From the NCBI GenBank assembly GCA_002412495.1, contig DHVE01000053.1:7923-71922 (forward strand): 64,000 nt of DNA. Reading direction: 5' to 3'. Positions 53,159 to 62,571 of the stretch are shown here, piece by piece. The position numbers and the translations under genes are program-made. The stretch is from Betaproteobacteria bacterium UBA5216. GTDB lineage: Bacteria > Pseudomonadota > Gammaproteobacteria > Burkholderiales > SG8-41. Every line of letters begins with the position of its first letter. Positions within the stretch are counted from its first letter, which is position 1. The notes below the pieces were generated by a model. The model searched no databases. It was not told the origin of the DNA and saw only the letters and a list, made by a program, of their open reading frames with translations.

Positions 53159-54718
53159 CTATGGCCTTACCCCCGCGCGCGCTTTCACGCCCAAGCCCAT
53201 GCGCAAACGTTCTTCCATCGCGCCCACGATCCGGCACAGATAGCGCCGCGTCTCGCGTGGATCGATCACATCTTCAACGGCAAATGCCTCGGCCATGCGG
53301 AACGGCGACGCCAAAGATCGAATTTCATCTTCGAGCTCGGCTTGCCGGCGCGCGGGATCGGGTGCGCAGGCAATCTCGCGGCGGTACGCGACCGTTACGC
53401 CCCCTTCAACCGGCAGCGAGCCTATTTCCGCCGAGGGCCACGCGACTTTGAAATCGAGCCCGAGGCTGTCCCGCGCGGCAAATCCCGCAAATCCATAACA
53501 CTTGCGTATCACCACGCTGATCATCGGCACGGTCGCCTGCATGCGCGCATGCAGGCTGCGCATGCCTTCACGCAACGTCGCGTCTTCTTCGGCTTGCGGG
53601 CCGATCATAAAGCCCGGCAGATCGACAAAGAATATCAACGGAATATGAAACGTATCGCACAAATCGATAAAATGCGTTTGCTTGCGCGCGGCCTTGGCAT
53701 CAAGTGCGCCGCCGTTGACCATCGGATTGTTGGCAATGATACCCACCGGCCGCCCATTCATGCGCGCCAGCGCGGTAATCAAGGCGCGGCCAAACAGGGG
53801 CTGTATTTCAAAAACAGAACCCCGATCAACGATCATCCCGAACAGCTTACGCATGTCGTATGGTGCGCGCCGATTGCGCGGCAACAGAGTGAGCAAGGCT
53901 TCTTCCATACGATCCGCGGGATCGTCACATGGCGTGACCGGCGGAAGCTGCCAGACATTTTGCGGCATATAGCTCAGGAAACGCTTCACCATGGCAATGC
54001 AGTCTTCTTCACTCGCGGCAACGTTATCGATCGTGCCCGCGATACCGGCGGCGACTTTTGCGCCGCCCAGTTCTTCCTTGCCGATTTTTATGCCGAGCGC
54101 GCGTTCCACCATTGGCGGCCCGGATGCAAACACCTGACTCTGCCCCTGCACCATGACCGAGAAGTGCGACAGGATAGCCCGCCCCGCCGGCCCGCCAGCC
54201 GTTGTCCCCATGACAGCGCTCACCACCGGCACGCGCCCCAGCAAATCGACATAGTGCGGCGAGAGCCGTGCGCCCGGAAAAACCGCGTGTCCCCGTTGCC
54301 GGGTCGAGCCTACGCTACCGCCCGAGCCATGACAAAAATTGACCAGCGGAATGCAATATTCGTACGCGAGATCGCCGGAAAAGCCGCCCTGCCCCCCCTT
54401 AGATCGTGCGCCCCAATTGACGCCGCCGCGCACTGAAAAATCCTCGCCGCCCACGGCCACCGCGCGCCCGTCCAGCTTTGCCAGTCCCATCACATAAGGC
54501 GCCGGAACAACTTTGTTAACCTTGCCATCCGAATACGTCGCGCTACCGGAAAGCCCGCCAATTTCCTGGAACGAACCGGCATCGACCAGCGTATCGATAC
54601 GTTCGCGTATGGTGAGCCAGCCTTGCTTGCGATAGCTGCGTACTGCCTCTGCGCCACCGTGCTCCTGCGCCCACTGGCGGCGACGCGCAATTTCATCTGC
54701 CTCGGGTTTCCAGGTCAT
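53159..54718 (-). CDS. acyl-CoA carboxylase carboxyltransferase (beta) subunit
   Basis: A 519-aa carboxyltransferase of the PCC/MCC beta type. The N-terminal half carries AVGGEDFSVRGGVNWGARSKGGQGG and GTTAGGPAGRAILSHF (oxyanion hole). The C-terminal half has PRNWRAPYDMRKLFG-like RNRRAPYDMRKLFGMIVDRGSVFEIQPLFG, NNPMVNGGALDAKAARKQTHFIDLC, and DLPGFMIGPQAEEDATLREGM. No biotin carboxylase or biotin-carrier subunit is encoded nearby. It ends the CoA-thioester operon and overlaps the CaiB gene by ATGA. Confidence 0.9.
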   Translation of the reverse strand: MTWKPEADEIARRRQWAQEHGGAEAVRSYRKQGWLTIRERIDTLVDAGSFQEIGGLSGSATYSDGKVNKVVPAPYVMGLAKLDGRAVAVGGEDFSVRGGVNWGARSKGGQGGFSGDLAYEYCIPLVNFCHGSGGSVGSTRQRGHAVFPGARLSPHYVDLLGRVPVVSAVMGTTAGGPAGRAILSHFSVMVQGQSQVFASGPPMVERALGIKIGKEELGGAKVAAGIAGTIDNVAASEEDCIAMVKRFLSYMPQNVWQLPPVTPCDDPADRMEEALLTLLPRNRRAPYDMRKLFGMIVDRGSVFEIQPLFGRALITALARMNGRPVGIIANNPMVNGGALDAKAARKQTHFIDLCDTFHIPLIFFVDLPGFMIGPQAEEDATLREGMRSLHARMQATVPMISVVIRKCYGFAGFAARDSLGLDFKVAWPSAEIGSLPVEGGVTVAYRREIACAPDPARRQAELEDEIRSLASPFRMAEAFAVEDVIDPRETRRYLCRIVGAMEERLRMGLGVKARAGVRP

Positions 54719-55956
54719 GTCTTCCTCTTCTTCGCCGTTATCGGACCGACACCACTGACAATACCCGCACGTTCAAGCGTACCGTATTCCTCATGAGTCA
54801 TCGCCAGAACGTCTTTCAAAATACGCTCCGTATCACGTCCGATCCGCCCGCCGCTACGGCGGATTCGGCCCGGGGTTCCCGAAAGCAAGGGCACCGGCGC
54901 TGCAAGGGTAACGCTGTCGAGTTCATCGTCCGGCGTCGCAACGAGCATGCCTCGCGCGGCGTAGTGAGGATCCTTGAAAATATCCGCCATGGTAAAGACG
55001 CGTGTCGAGGGCACACTCGCCGCCAGCAACTTCTTTTCGATCTCCGCAGCATCCAGCGTCAGCGTCCATTGCTCGATTATGGAATCCAATGCGTCCATGT
55101 TGGCGCCGCGCGCCACCGCCGTCGCAAAGCGCGCATCGACGACCAGTTCCGGCTGGCTCATCACGCTCGCCATTCTCCTGAAAACCGCGTCGGCGATCGC
55201 GGTAATATGTATCTGCTGGCCATCCTTCGCGGGGTATAGATTGTTCGGTGCACTATTGGGGAGCCTCGATCCGGCGCGCTTGGCCACAACCCCCAGTTTT
55301 TCATACGCCGGCACGTGGGACTCCAGAAAGCTGAACGCGCACTCGTTCAGCGCCGCATCAATGCATTGACCCACGCCCGTGACACGTCGCGCGTGCAACG
55401 CCATGACCGCCCCAAACGCCGCATAAAGGCCGGTTATATAGTCGGTCAAAGCCACCGCCACGCGCGCCGGAGGACGGTCCGGATCACCAATAAGGTGCCT
55501 TAATCCGCTTACCGCCTCGCTGATCACGCCATAACCCGCGCGACTGCTGTATGGCCCAGTCTGGCCAAATCCACTGATGCGCACCATGATGAGTCCGGCA
55601 TTCGACGCGCGCAAATCCTCGTACCCCAGCCCCCATTTTTCCAAAGTACCGGGCTTGAAATTCTCGACCACGATGTCGCACTTTGCGGCCAGTTTTCGAA
55701 CAATGTCCCGTCCCTGCGTTTGCCGCAGATCAATGGAGGCCAATGATTTGTTACGCAACAGCGTGGCGGCGTACAACGATTTACCCTTGTAACGCTGTCC
55801 CAGCGAACGCAGCGTGTCGCCCTCCGGCGGTTCAATCTTGATGACGTCCGCACCGAAATCCGCCAGCAGTCGCGCGCAAAACGGGCCGGAAATGGTTGAC
55901 CCCAGTTCTAGCACCTTGCAGCCGCTCAACGGCCCTTTATCAGAAGTTGCGGTCAT
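54715..55956 (-). CDS. CaiB/BaiF family III CoA transferase
   Basis: A 413-aa class III CoA transferase starting MTATSDKGPLSGCKVLELGSTISGPFCARLLADFGADVIKIEPPEGD. The catalytic Asp follows in the family position (NKSLASIDLRQTQGRDIV region), with VENFKPGTLEKWGLGYEDLRASNAGLIMVRISGFGQTGPYSSRAGYG. The start at 55956 shares one base with the stop of the Bug gene (TGATG). It probably moves CoA onto the substrate delivered by that receptor. Confidence 0.92.
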   Translation of the reverse strand: MTATSDKGPLSGCKVLELGSTISGPFCARLLADFGADVIKIEPPEGDTLRSLGQRYKGKSLYAATLLRNKSLASIDLRQTQGRDIVRKLAAKCDIVVENFKPGTLEKWGLGYEDLRASNAGLIMVRISGFGQTGPYSSRAGYGVISEAVSGLRHLIGDPDRPPARVAVALTDYITGLYAAFGAVMALHARRVTGVGQCIDAALNECAFSFLESHVPAYEKLGVVAKRAGSRLPNSAPNNLYPAKDGQQIHITAIADAVFRRMASVMSQPELVVDARFATAVARGANMDALDSIIEQWTLTLDAAEIEKKLLAASVPSTRVFTMADIFKDPHYAARGMLVATPDDELDSVTLAAPVPLLSGTPGRIRRSGGRIGRDTERILKDVLAMTHEEYGTLERAGIVSGVGPITAKKRKT

Positions 55957-56921
55957 CAATCCGGGATGATGCCGCTTGTACGGATGACCTTCGCCCACTT
56001 GTCCATGTCCGCCTTGATGTACGCAGCAAATTCCTGTGGCGAATTGCCAATGATCATCGCGCCGTCGCCCGTAACGCGCGCGGTCACCTCCGGCATCTTA
56101 AGAATGCGCACTATTTCAGTGTGGAGCTGGTTCACAATCATGCTCGATACCTTGCCGGGCGCCATCAGACCAAACCACGAACCTGCGGCGTAGCCCGGCA
56201 ATCCTGCCTCGCTCATGGTGGGCAGTTCCGGCAGGGCCGATGCGCGCCGCTCGCTGGTGATCGCAATGGCGCGCAGTTTGCCCGCCTTTACCTGTGGTGC
56301 CACCACCAGCGGATTACCGAACATGAGCTGCACCTGACCGCTGATAAGGTCAGTCGCCGCAGGACCGCTGCCCTTATAGGGCACATGCACCATTTCCATC
56401 CCCGTCATCGACTGCATCAACTCCGCCGCAAGCCTGAGCGAGGAACTGGTCCCGCTCGATGCATAAATCAACTGGCGCGGCCGTGACTTGCCGAGCGCAA
56501 TTAACTCCCTGAGCGTTTTGGCCGGCACCGAAGGATGCACCACCAGCACCAGCGGAATTTCAGCCACCAGCGTAATCGGCGCGAAATCCCGCAGTGAATC
56601 AAACGGCAACTTTTTGAACAGCGATGGATTGACCGCAAACGTATTGGTCCCCATGAAGAGCGTATACCCGTCGGGCGGCGATTTCGCGACTATGTCGGCG
56701 CCTATGACCTGTCCGCCCCCCGGACGGTTGTCAATAATGACGGGTTGCCCCCATTTTTCCGTGAGTTTCTGTCCAATGATGCGGCCGAGAATATCGGTCG
56801 GCCCCGCCGGAGCCACCGCCACCACCATGCGTATGGGACGCGACGGATAATCCTGCGCGGTGACCGTGGCTGCAACCACCAGCATTACAACCGCTACTCC
56901 TGCATTTGAAGTCGAAGACAA
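55956..56921 (-). CDS. Bug/TctC-family periplasmic solute-binding protein
   Basis: A 321-aa receptor. The TTG at 56921 is preceded by GGAGGGAGG 7 nt away and gives a leader NAGVAVVMLVVAATVTAQ; the open frame to 57011 is spurious. Ligand loop VAVAPAGPTDILGRIIG; DNRPGGGQVIGADIVAKSPPDGYTLF. It is embedded in an operon between MaoC and CaiB genes, tying one receptor to the CoA-thioester pathway. Confidence 0.92.
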   Translation of the reverse strand: MSSTSNAGVAVVMLVVAATVTAQDYPSRPIRMVVAVAPAGPTDILGRIIGQKLTEKWGQPVIIDNRPGGGQVIGADIVAKSPPDGYTLFMGTNTFAVNPSLFKKLPFDSLRDFAPITLVAEIPLVLVVHPSVPAKTLRELIALGKSRPRQLIYASSGTSSSLRLAAELMQSMTGMEMVHVPYKGSGPAATDLISGQVQLMFGNPLVVAPQVKAGKLRAIAITSERRASALPELPTMSEAGLPGYAAGSWFGLMAPGKVSSMIVNQLHTEIVRILKMPEVTARVTGDGAMIIGNSPQEFAAYIKADMDKWAKVIRTSGIIPD

Positions 56922-56952
56922 ACTTATCGCCTCCCTCCTTAGCCAACGCAAT

Positions 56953-57417
56953 TTACGACGCAACTCTGCGCCGATACATGAGGGTCGTCTCCATCTCCTG
57001 CACCGGCGCACCGTGCTGATTTATCAGTTTTCTCCTGAATTTGACCACCCCCCGATCTGCCTTGCTCGTCGGCTTTTTCTCGATCACGGTGGACATCATA
57101 TGAATGGTGTCACCGTGTTTAACCGGCGCCAGCAACCGCCACTGATCGACCTGCAATAGCGCCAGCAGCGTACCGTCGTTGATTCCGCTTGCGTATTGCA
57201 GTCCGCCCGCGATCGCATATACCAGTGGCCCATGGGCGATAGGTTCGCCGAATGGCGTGCTCTTGCAGTACTCCCAGTTGGCGTGAATTTCGTTGAAGTC
57301 GCCCGACAGGCATGCAAAGTTGACAATATCCGTTGCAGTCACTGTACGCGCTGGCGTTTTGAATTCCTGTCCGATTTCGAAATCTTCATAAAAAAGGCCT
57401 CGCCTTGTGGTATCCAT
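56953..57417 (-). CDS. MaoC-family hot-dog dehydratase
   Basis: A 154-aa single hot-dog hydratase starting MDTTRRGLFYEDFEIGQEF. The catalytic Asp/His loop is SGDFNEIHANWEYCKSTPFGEPIAHGPLVYAIAGGL. The ATG at 57417 is chosen; the frame to 57711 runs antiparallel through the thiolase. It is expected to hydrate an enoyl-CoA. Gene order with SCP2-thiolase and DUF35 suggests it is a ChsH1-like hydratase. Confidence 0.9.
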   Translation of the reverse strand: MDTTRRGLFYEDFEIGQEFKTPARTVTATDIVNFACLSGDFNEIHANWEYCKSTPFGEPIAHGPLVYAIAGGLQYASGINDGTLLALLQVDQWRLLAPVKHGDTIHMMSTVIEKKPTSKADRGVVKFRRKLINQHGAPVQEMETTLMYRRRVAS

Positions 57418-57427
57418 ATTTCCCTCT

Positions 57428-58603
57428 CTATCGCGGCTGATCGGCAAGAATGACCGTGCAATTCGACGACAGAACGCCCCCCTCGTTATGCACGAGAGCC
57501 GCGTGTGCGCCGTGAACCTGCCGCTCTCCACATTGCCCTCTGAGTTGCGCGACGGCTTCAATAATGCCAAGCATCCCCCCGGTTGCGCCCGCGTGCGCAT
57601 GCGACAACATACCGCCGTGCGTATTGACTGGCAGGCGCCCACCGATGCGGGTATGTCCATCCGCGTAACAGGCGCCACCTTCGCCGACACCACAAAAACC
57701 CAACTCTTCAAGCTCCAGTATTGGCACTATCGAAAAACAATCATAAAGCTGCGCTAGATTCATGTCTGCCGGCCCCAGGCCCGCCATACGGTACGCGTCC
57801 TGACCAGACTCCATCACACCAAAACGCACCAATGTTTCCGCGCAGATAATGTGCTCGTGTGTGTGACGCTCGCCGATGCCCAGCAGGTAAACTGGCTGCT
57901 TAACTATCGTTCGCGCACGATCAGCCGCGGTCACGATGAATGCACCTGCGGCGTCAGAAATCAAGCAACAGTCCAGCAAATTCAACGGAGACGCAATAGG
58001 CTTTGAAGCGATCACATCCGCTACTGTGATCGGCGTCTTCATGTGTGAGTTCGGATGCAACGAAGCATGCTGACGGGTAATCACGGGAACCTGCGCGAGT
58101 TGCTCGCGGGTGATTCCGTATTCATGCATGTATCGCTGTGTAATCATCGCGTAGCAGCCGGGTATCGAGTTTCCATACGGATACTCAAAATACGGGTGCC
58201 CCACTGCCGATGCCAGGGACGAGACCGCACTATCGCGCGACATGCCCGTGGCACGGTTTTCGCCAGTGCATACGAGCACGCAGGTCGCCTGCCCCGCCAC
58301 AATGGCCGCCGCGGCGTGCCCCAGCAAAATTGCGGGAGTTGCGCCGCCCGCCACCAGGGAACTACAGTAGCGCGGCTTGATACCGAGATATTCACAAAGC
58401 ACCGTTCCCATCATGAAAAACGGCTCGGTCAGCGAATAGGCTGTAAGCAAGCCATCTATATCGGATGGAACGAGACCAGCGTCATCGAGAGCGCGTTTGC
58501 AGGCCTGTGCCGTTAGCCCGAGACCCGAGAGATGTGGCACTTTTCCAATATCGGACTCACCAATGCCAACGATTGCCGTGCGATTGCGTAACGTGGGTTC
58601 CAC
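57428..58603 (-). CDS. thiolase/SCP2-like (Ltp2-like) CoA lyase
   Basis: A 391-aa thiolase-fold protein starting MEPTLRNRTAIVGIGESDIGKVPHLSG. It shows YCSSLVAGGATPAILLGHAAAAI near residue 80 and the late NTHGGMLSHAHAGATGGMLGIIEAVAQLRG with His. The usual nucleophilic Cys environment of degradative thiolases is not evident. The paired DUF35 gene upstream suggests an Ltp2-type retro-aldolase or acyltransferase rather than a classical beta-ketothiolase. Confidence 0.82.
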   Translation of the reverse strand: MEPTLRNRTAIVGIGESDIGKVPHLSGLGLTAQACKRALDDAGLVPSDIDGLLTAYSLTEPFFMMGTVLCEYLGIKPRYCSSLVAGGATPAILLGHAAAAIVAGQATCVLVCTGENRATGMSRDSAVSSLASAVGHPYFEYPYGNSIPGCYAMITQRYMHEYGITREQLAQVPVITRQHASLHPNSHMKTPITVADVIASKPIASPLNLLDCCLISDAAGAFIVTAADRARTIVKQPVYLLGIGERHTHEHIICAETLVRFGVMESGQDAYRMAGLGPADMNLAQLYDCFSIVPILELEELGFCGVGEGGACYADGHTRIGGRLPVNTHGGMLSHAHAGATGGMLGIIEAVAQLRGQCGERQVHGAHAALVHNEGGVLSSNCTVILADQPR

Positions 58604-58609
58604 GGTCGG

Positions 58610-59029
58610 CTAACCTTCCTTTGAAATCGATGGGATGCGCTTGAACTGTGGCACTTTCCAGCCCTCGTCGCGCGCCTCGAAACATAGGTTTACTTGATCA
58701 CCAACCGCTGTGTCGAAAGCATTTTCTCCGATGATGTTTGCCATAATGCGCGGCCCTTCGGCAAGACTGATCAGCGCAACGACATACGGGCCACGGCCCG
58801 CGAACTCCGGCGCGGGCGCTCTATGTATGACTGTAAAACTGTATACGGTACCCGCGCCGCCACTTTCAATCCAAGAAGTTTTTTCCGACCAACAGAACGG
58901 ACAAAGATGACGCGGTGGAAAAAAGACCCGCGCGCACGCATCGCACTTCTTGATTAAAAGGCGGCTATCGCGGGCGGCCTCCCAGAACGCTCTGGAATCC
59001 GGGTTTAATGCTGGCGGAGGCAGGCTCAT
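58610..59029 (-). CDS. DUF35/OB-fold zinc-ribbon partner protein (ChsH2-like)
   Basis: A 139-aa protein with an N-terminal rubredoxin-like zinc ribbon (CDACARVFFPPRHLCPFC, CxxC...CxxC) and a C-terminal OB fold (GTVYSFTVIHRAPAPEFAGRGPYVVALISLAEGPRIMANIIG). Such proteins bind thiolases or hydratases and complete their active sites. It is first in the operon, 6 nt before the thiolase gene. Confidence 0.88.
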   Translation of the reverse strand: MSLPPPALNPDSRAFWEAARDSRLLIKKCDACARVFFPPRHLCPFCWSEKTSWIESGGAGTVYSFTVIHRAPAPEFAGRGPYVVALISLAEGPRIMANIIGENAFDTAVGDQVNLCFEARDEGWKVPQFKRIPSISKEG

Positions 59030-59238
59030 GGCATCAAAAATTTAATGGCATCAGTAACTTCGACAAAAGGAAATTCACATCGATTCAACAACAAGATTAA
59101 CATTTGGACGCCAACCTAAAGTCATTTATTACTGGCGTCATCTCAACAATTCAATGTTACGTCATTCTACGGCCCCAACGCCTTGCCGGATATCGACAGG
59201 CCGAAACCATTGCCCCGCGCAACCTGTCGCAGCAAATT

Positions 59239-60201
59239 CTAATGCGACTTGATTCTCCGTTCCCTGATCAGTCTTGACCAGCGTTCATACTCGTTTGCAA
59301 TGAACGCAGAAAATTGCTCAGGAGTACCACCTACGGTATCAGCGCCGATATTCGATAGCCGTTCGCGCACTTCATTGTTCTGCAGCACCTTCTGTACGGT
59401 GACGCTTAATTGTACGACCACGTCCCGATGGACATTGGCAGGCGCGAGAAGCCCGAACCAAGAACTCGCGTCAAAGTTTGCGAAGCCGACTTCCGCCAGC
59501 GCGGGTGTTTGTGGGGCGGATACCGCCCGCTTTGCGCTCGTTACGGCAAGCGCGCGTAATTTGCCGGCTTTTACATGCGGTAACGCGGACAAGATGTTAT
59601 CCATCGCGACCTGAACCTGCCCCGCGATCAGATCATTCGTCGCCGGCGCGGAACCTTTATAGGGAACATGAACCATGGATATGCCGGCCTGCTGCATAAA
59701 AAGTTCAGCCGTCAGATGTGTTGATGAACCATTGGACGCGTAATTCAGTGCCCCTGGCCGCGCTTTCGCGAGTGACACCAATTGCCGGACATTTTGCACC
59801 GGCAAGGAAGGATGAACCACCAGAACCAACGGTACCGAAGCCATCAGACTGATCGGCGTAAAGTCACGCACCGGATGGAAATTCACGCCCGCGTACAAAT
59901 TGGGATTTATTGTGAGGCCCGGCGTCCCCATCAAAAGCGTGTATCCGTCCGGCGCCGCGCGGGCCGCAATTTCGGTACCGAGGCTACTGGCCGCGCCCGG
60001 CCGATTGTCGATTACGACCTGCTGGCCCAAACCGTCGGCCATCTTTTGCCCGACTACGCGCGCAATCACGTCGGTTGATCCCCCGGCGGCAAACGGCACA
60101 ATGATCCGTATCGCCTTCGCCGGAAAGCCTTGTGCCCCGGCGGATTCCGCCAACAGCGCGCCATGGAATCCTATTACCACTATTGCGAGACTACGCCTCA
60201 T
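59239..60201 (-). CDS. Bug/TctC-family periplasmic solute-binding protein
   Basis: A 320-aa receptor with leader MRRSLAIVVIGFHGALLAESAGAQ. ATG 60201 is preferred; 60228 is possible, and the open frame reaches 60273 without support. Ligand loop PFAAGGSTDVIARVVG; DNRPGAASSLGTEIAARAAPDGYTLL. It lies downstream of another Bug gene and an amidohydrolase on the same strand. Confidence 0.91.
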   Translation of the reverse strand: MRRSLAIVVIGFHGALLAESAGAQGFPAKAIRIIVPFAAGGSTDVIARVVGQKMADGLGQQVVIDNRPGAASSLGTEIAARAAPDGYTLLMGTPGLTINPNLYAGVNFHPVRDFTPISLMASVPLVLVVHPSLPVQNVRQLVSLAKARPGALNYASNGSSTHLTAELFMQQAGISMVHVPYKGSAPATNDLIAGQVQVAMDNILSALPHVKAGKLRALAVTSAKRAVSAPQTPALAEVGFANFDASSWFGLLAPANVHRDVVVQLSVTVQKVLQNNEVRERLSNIGADTVGGTPEQFSAFIANEYERWSRLIRERRIKSH

Positions 60202-60346
60202 GAGTCGATGCCTGTTAATTGGCCGCATTGGATACCACGCTCCGTACTGCGCCCTGTAGCGGCAGGGCAACAAATATCACGAAATGCATAAGCAGCGATT
60301 GATGGTTTCGGAGAAAAGTCGTAGCGGAACGAAGTCGACGCATATT

Positions 60347-61381
60347 TTATTGTGACTCGACGCGAGCCGACCTGACTACCACGCTCCAGTTGATCACTTC
60401 TTTTTTCAGGAACATTTCAAACTCACGCGGCGTACTGCCCACCGGTTCGGCATCGAATTCACCCAATCGATCCTGCATTTGTTTGTCCCGCAGTGTCTTG
60501 GCCACGGCAACACTGACCGCATCCACAATCGGACTCGCAGTGCCCAATGGCGTAAACAATCCGTACCATGTTGTCACATCATACGGCGCATTAATCTCTT
60601 CAGCGACCGTTGGAATATCAGGCAACATGCGAGAGCGCTTGGAGGACGTAACAGCGAGCGCTTTCAGCCGCCCGGCCTTCACCAGCGGCAGGGAGGACAG
60701 CGCGGGATTTACCAGTATCTGAATCTGGCCGGACACCAAGTCCGTTAATGCCGGCGCGCCACCTTTGTAAGGAACGTGCAGCAGTTGCGTTGTGGTTTTC
60801 TGCTTGAATAACTCCATGGCGAGATGGGCTGGGCTTGCGACGCCCCCGGACCCAAAGCTCAATTCGCCGGCACGTTTTTTTGCCAACGCAACGACCTCGG
60901 CTACCGATTTGGCGGGCAACCCGGGATACGCAAGAAAAAGGTATGCCGCTGAGGCCACCAGCGTTACGGGAGCAAGATCACGCAAGGCGTCATACGGCAA
61001 CTTCTTGTAGACCGACGGATTGATGGCGAGCGCAGGCAGCGCCATAAGCATGGTGTAGCCATCGGGTGTTGCCTTCGCAACGAGATCGGTGCCTATGATG
61101 CTGTTCGCTCCGGGCCGCATATCAACAACCACTTGCCGTCCCCACATTTCCGATAGTGAATGGCCCACGACACGTGCAATACGTTCAGTCGGCCCCCCAG
61201 CGGCGTAGGGGACGACCCAGCGCACCGGCTTGGCAGGATAGGCCGATTGCGCCCCCACGCGCGCGTGAGCTACCAACGCCGCACCAGAAAACAGCATGAT
61301 CAGCCATGGCAAGCGCGATGCAGTCGCCGCTTCCCGACCTTTAGTAATTTCGCGCGAGAAAAATGATGCCCAGATACTCAC
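60347..61381 (-). CDS. Bug/TctC-family solute-binding protein with an altered ligand loop
   Basis: A 344-aa receptor. ATG 61381 overlaps the amidohydrolase stop (ATGA), so the start is firm. Leader SRLPWLIMLFSGAALVAHARVGAQ. The ligand loop reads PYAAGGPTERIARVVG, with Glu in place of the conserved Asp, and DMRPGANSIIGTDLVAKATPDGYTML. The Asp-to-Glu change may shift ligand choice. Confidence 0.91.
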   Translation of the reverse strand: MSIWASFFSREITKGREAATASRLPWLIMLFSGAALVAHARVGAQSAYPAKPVRWVVPYAAGGPTERIARVVGHSLSEMWGRQVVVDMRPGANSIIGTDLVAKATPDGYTMLMALPALAINPSVYKKLPYDALRDLAPVTLVASAAYLFLAYPGLPAKSVAEVVALAKKRAGELSFGSGGVASPAHLAMELFKQKTTTQLLHVPYKGGAPALTDLVSGQIQILVNPALSSLPLVKAGRLKALAVTSSKRSRMLPDIPTVAEEINAPYDVTTWYGLFTPLGTASPIVDAVSVAVAKTLRDKQMQDRLGEFDAEPVGSTPREFEMFLKKEVINWSVVVRSARVESQ

Positions 61382-62280
61382 GGTTCGATCCCGAGTACCC
61401 TCGCCGCGTTGCGATACATCACGTTCTCCAATACGCCCTCCCGAAAACCCAACCGGCGGTACCCCTCGACCATGGGGCTAACGGCAGCCAGTGGATAAGC
61501 ACTGCCAAAAATAATTTGCTCACCGAGCAGCGTATTCGCAGCCTCCACCCATTGCTGATGGCCTGCGCATCCCAGCCCATAAAAATCCGGATGCAGGTAA
61601 ACGTTGCTATTACGGTAAGCTACGCCTATCGCCTGAGCTACCCAAGGCCAGCACGAATGACCGATTACGATCTTCAATCTTGGGAACCGGCGGGCGACAC
61701 TATCGACGGCTTCCGGATTCGAATACTTCATCGCAGTGCCTGCTCGCACGCTGATCGTCAGCGCAAGCACGGCATTCAGTTCCTGGCACCGCTCGTAAAC
61801 CGGGTAGAGATTCGGATCGTCCGGACCCAGCGTCGGGGACAACGCGAAGCCCGGCTCCAGGGTTATCCCGGACAATCCAAGATTAACAAGCGCCTTTTCC
61901 GTCTCGGAGACGGCAATTTCGGACTCAACCGGGTTATTCGGTATCCGGATACCGCCAAAGCCAAGAAATCTCGTTGGATAACGCTTCACCAGATCCGCCA
62001 CGTCTTCGAGCGTCGTGCTTGCGTTGGGATCCTTGACCGCACGGCCCCACACTACTGCTCGTTGCACACCGGCTGCATCCAACTCTGCCAAAAACAAATC
62101 CATGGAGCGCTGCAACACGGATTCCGGCACGGGGCCAACCCAGGACGCGGGCCTGTTGTGCGCGGCCAAACGCGCATTAAATATCGTGAGATTCGAAAAC
62201 GAGTTGAACGGCGGACGCACACGAAAATCTATCACCGCTGATTTGACGCCACTGCTACTTTGATGCATCTGATTTCCCAA
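61378..62280 (-). CDS. amidohydrolase 2-family hydrolase/decarboxylase
   Basis: A 300-aa TIM-barrel protein of the cog2159/amidohydrolase 2 group, starting MGNQMHQSSSGVKSAVIDFRVRPPF. The N-terminal HxH is replaced by RVR, and VIGHSCWPW carries a later His, IIFGSAYPLAAV the late region. Loss of the HxH suggests altered or metal-independent chemistry. It is coupled (ATGA) to the Bug gene at 60347. Confidence 0.78.
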   Translation of the reverse strand: MGNQMHQSSSGVKSAVIDFRVRPPFNSFSNLTIFNARLAAHNRPASWVGPVPESVLQRSMDLFLAELDAAGVQRAVVWGRAVKDPNASTTLEDVADLVKRYPTRFLGFGGIRIPNNPVESEIAVSETEKALVNLGLSGITLEPGFALSPTLGPDDPNLYPVYERCQELNAVLALTISVRAGTAMKYSNPEAVDSVARRFPRLKIVIGHSCWPWVAQAIGVAYRNSNVYLHPDFYGLGCAGHQQWVEAANTLLGEQIIFGSAYPLAAVSPMVEGYRRLGFREGVLENVMYRNAARVLGIEP

Positions 62281-62571
62281 GCATGGATGATTGCGAATAT
62301 TCTACCTTGCATTTCTTTGTATCACTCGATTCCGCGACAATGATGCCCGGCCTGACTCGCGGCAATTTTAATGGCCGCTACGGCCGCCGAGACCGACGAC
62401 CGATCGCACGTTTCTCGATGCCCTAATAACCTGGAAAACACAACAACTCACATTCTGAAATGACTACAATAAGCAGGTGTAGCGTGGCACCGACACACGC
62501 CGCATCGACCTGTCAACCGGTTAAAGCTCGCGACCGCCAATTTCCACGCCAACATAATTGGATAACCTCCC

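Noticed and set aside
53015..54436. 473-aa plus-strand frame
   Set aside because: Antisense to the carboxyltransferase, which has all family motifs.
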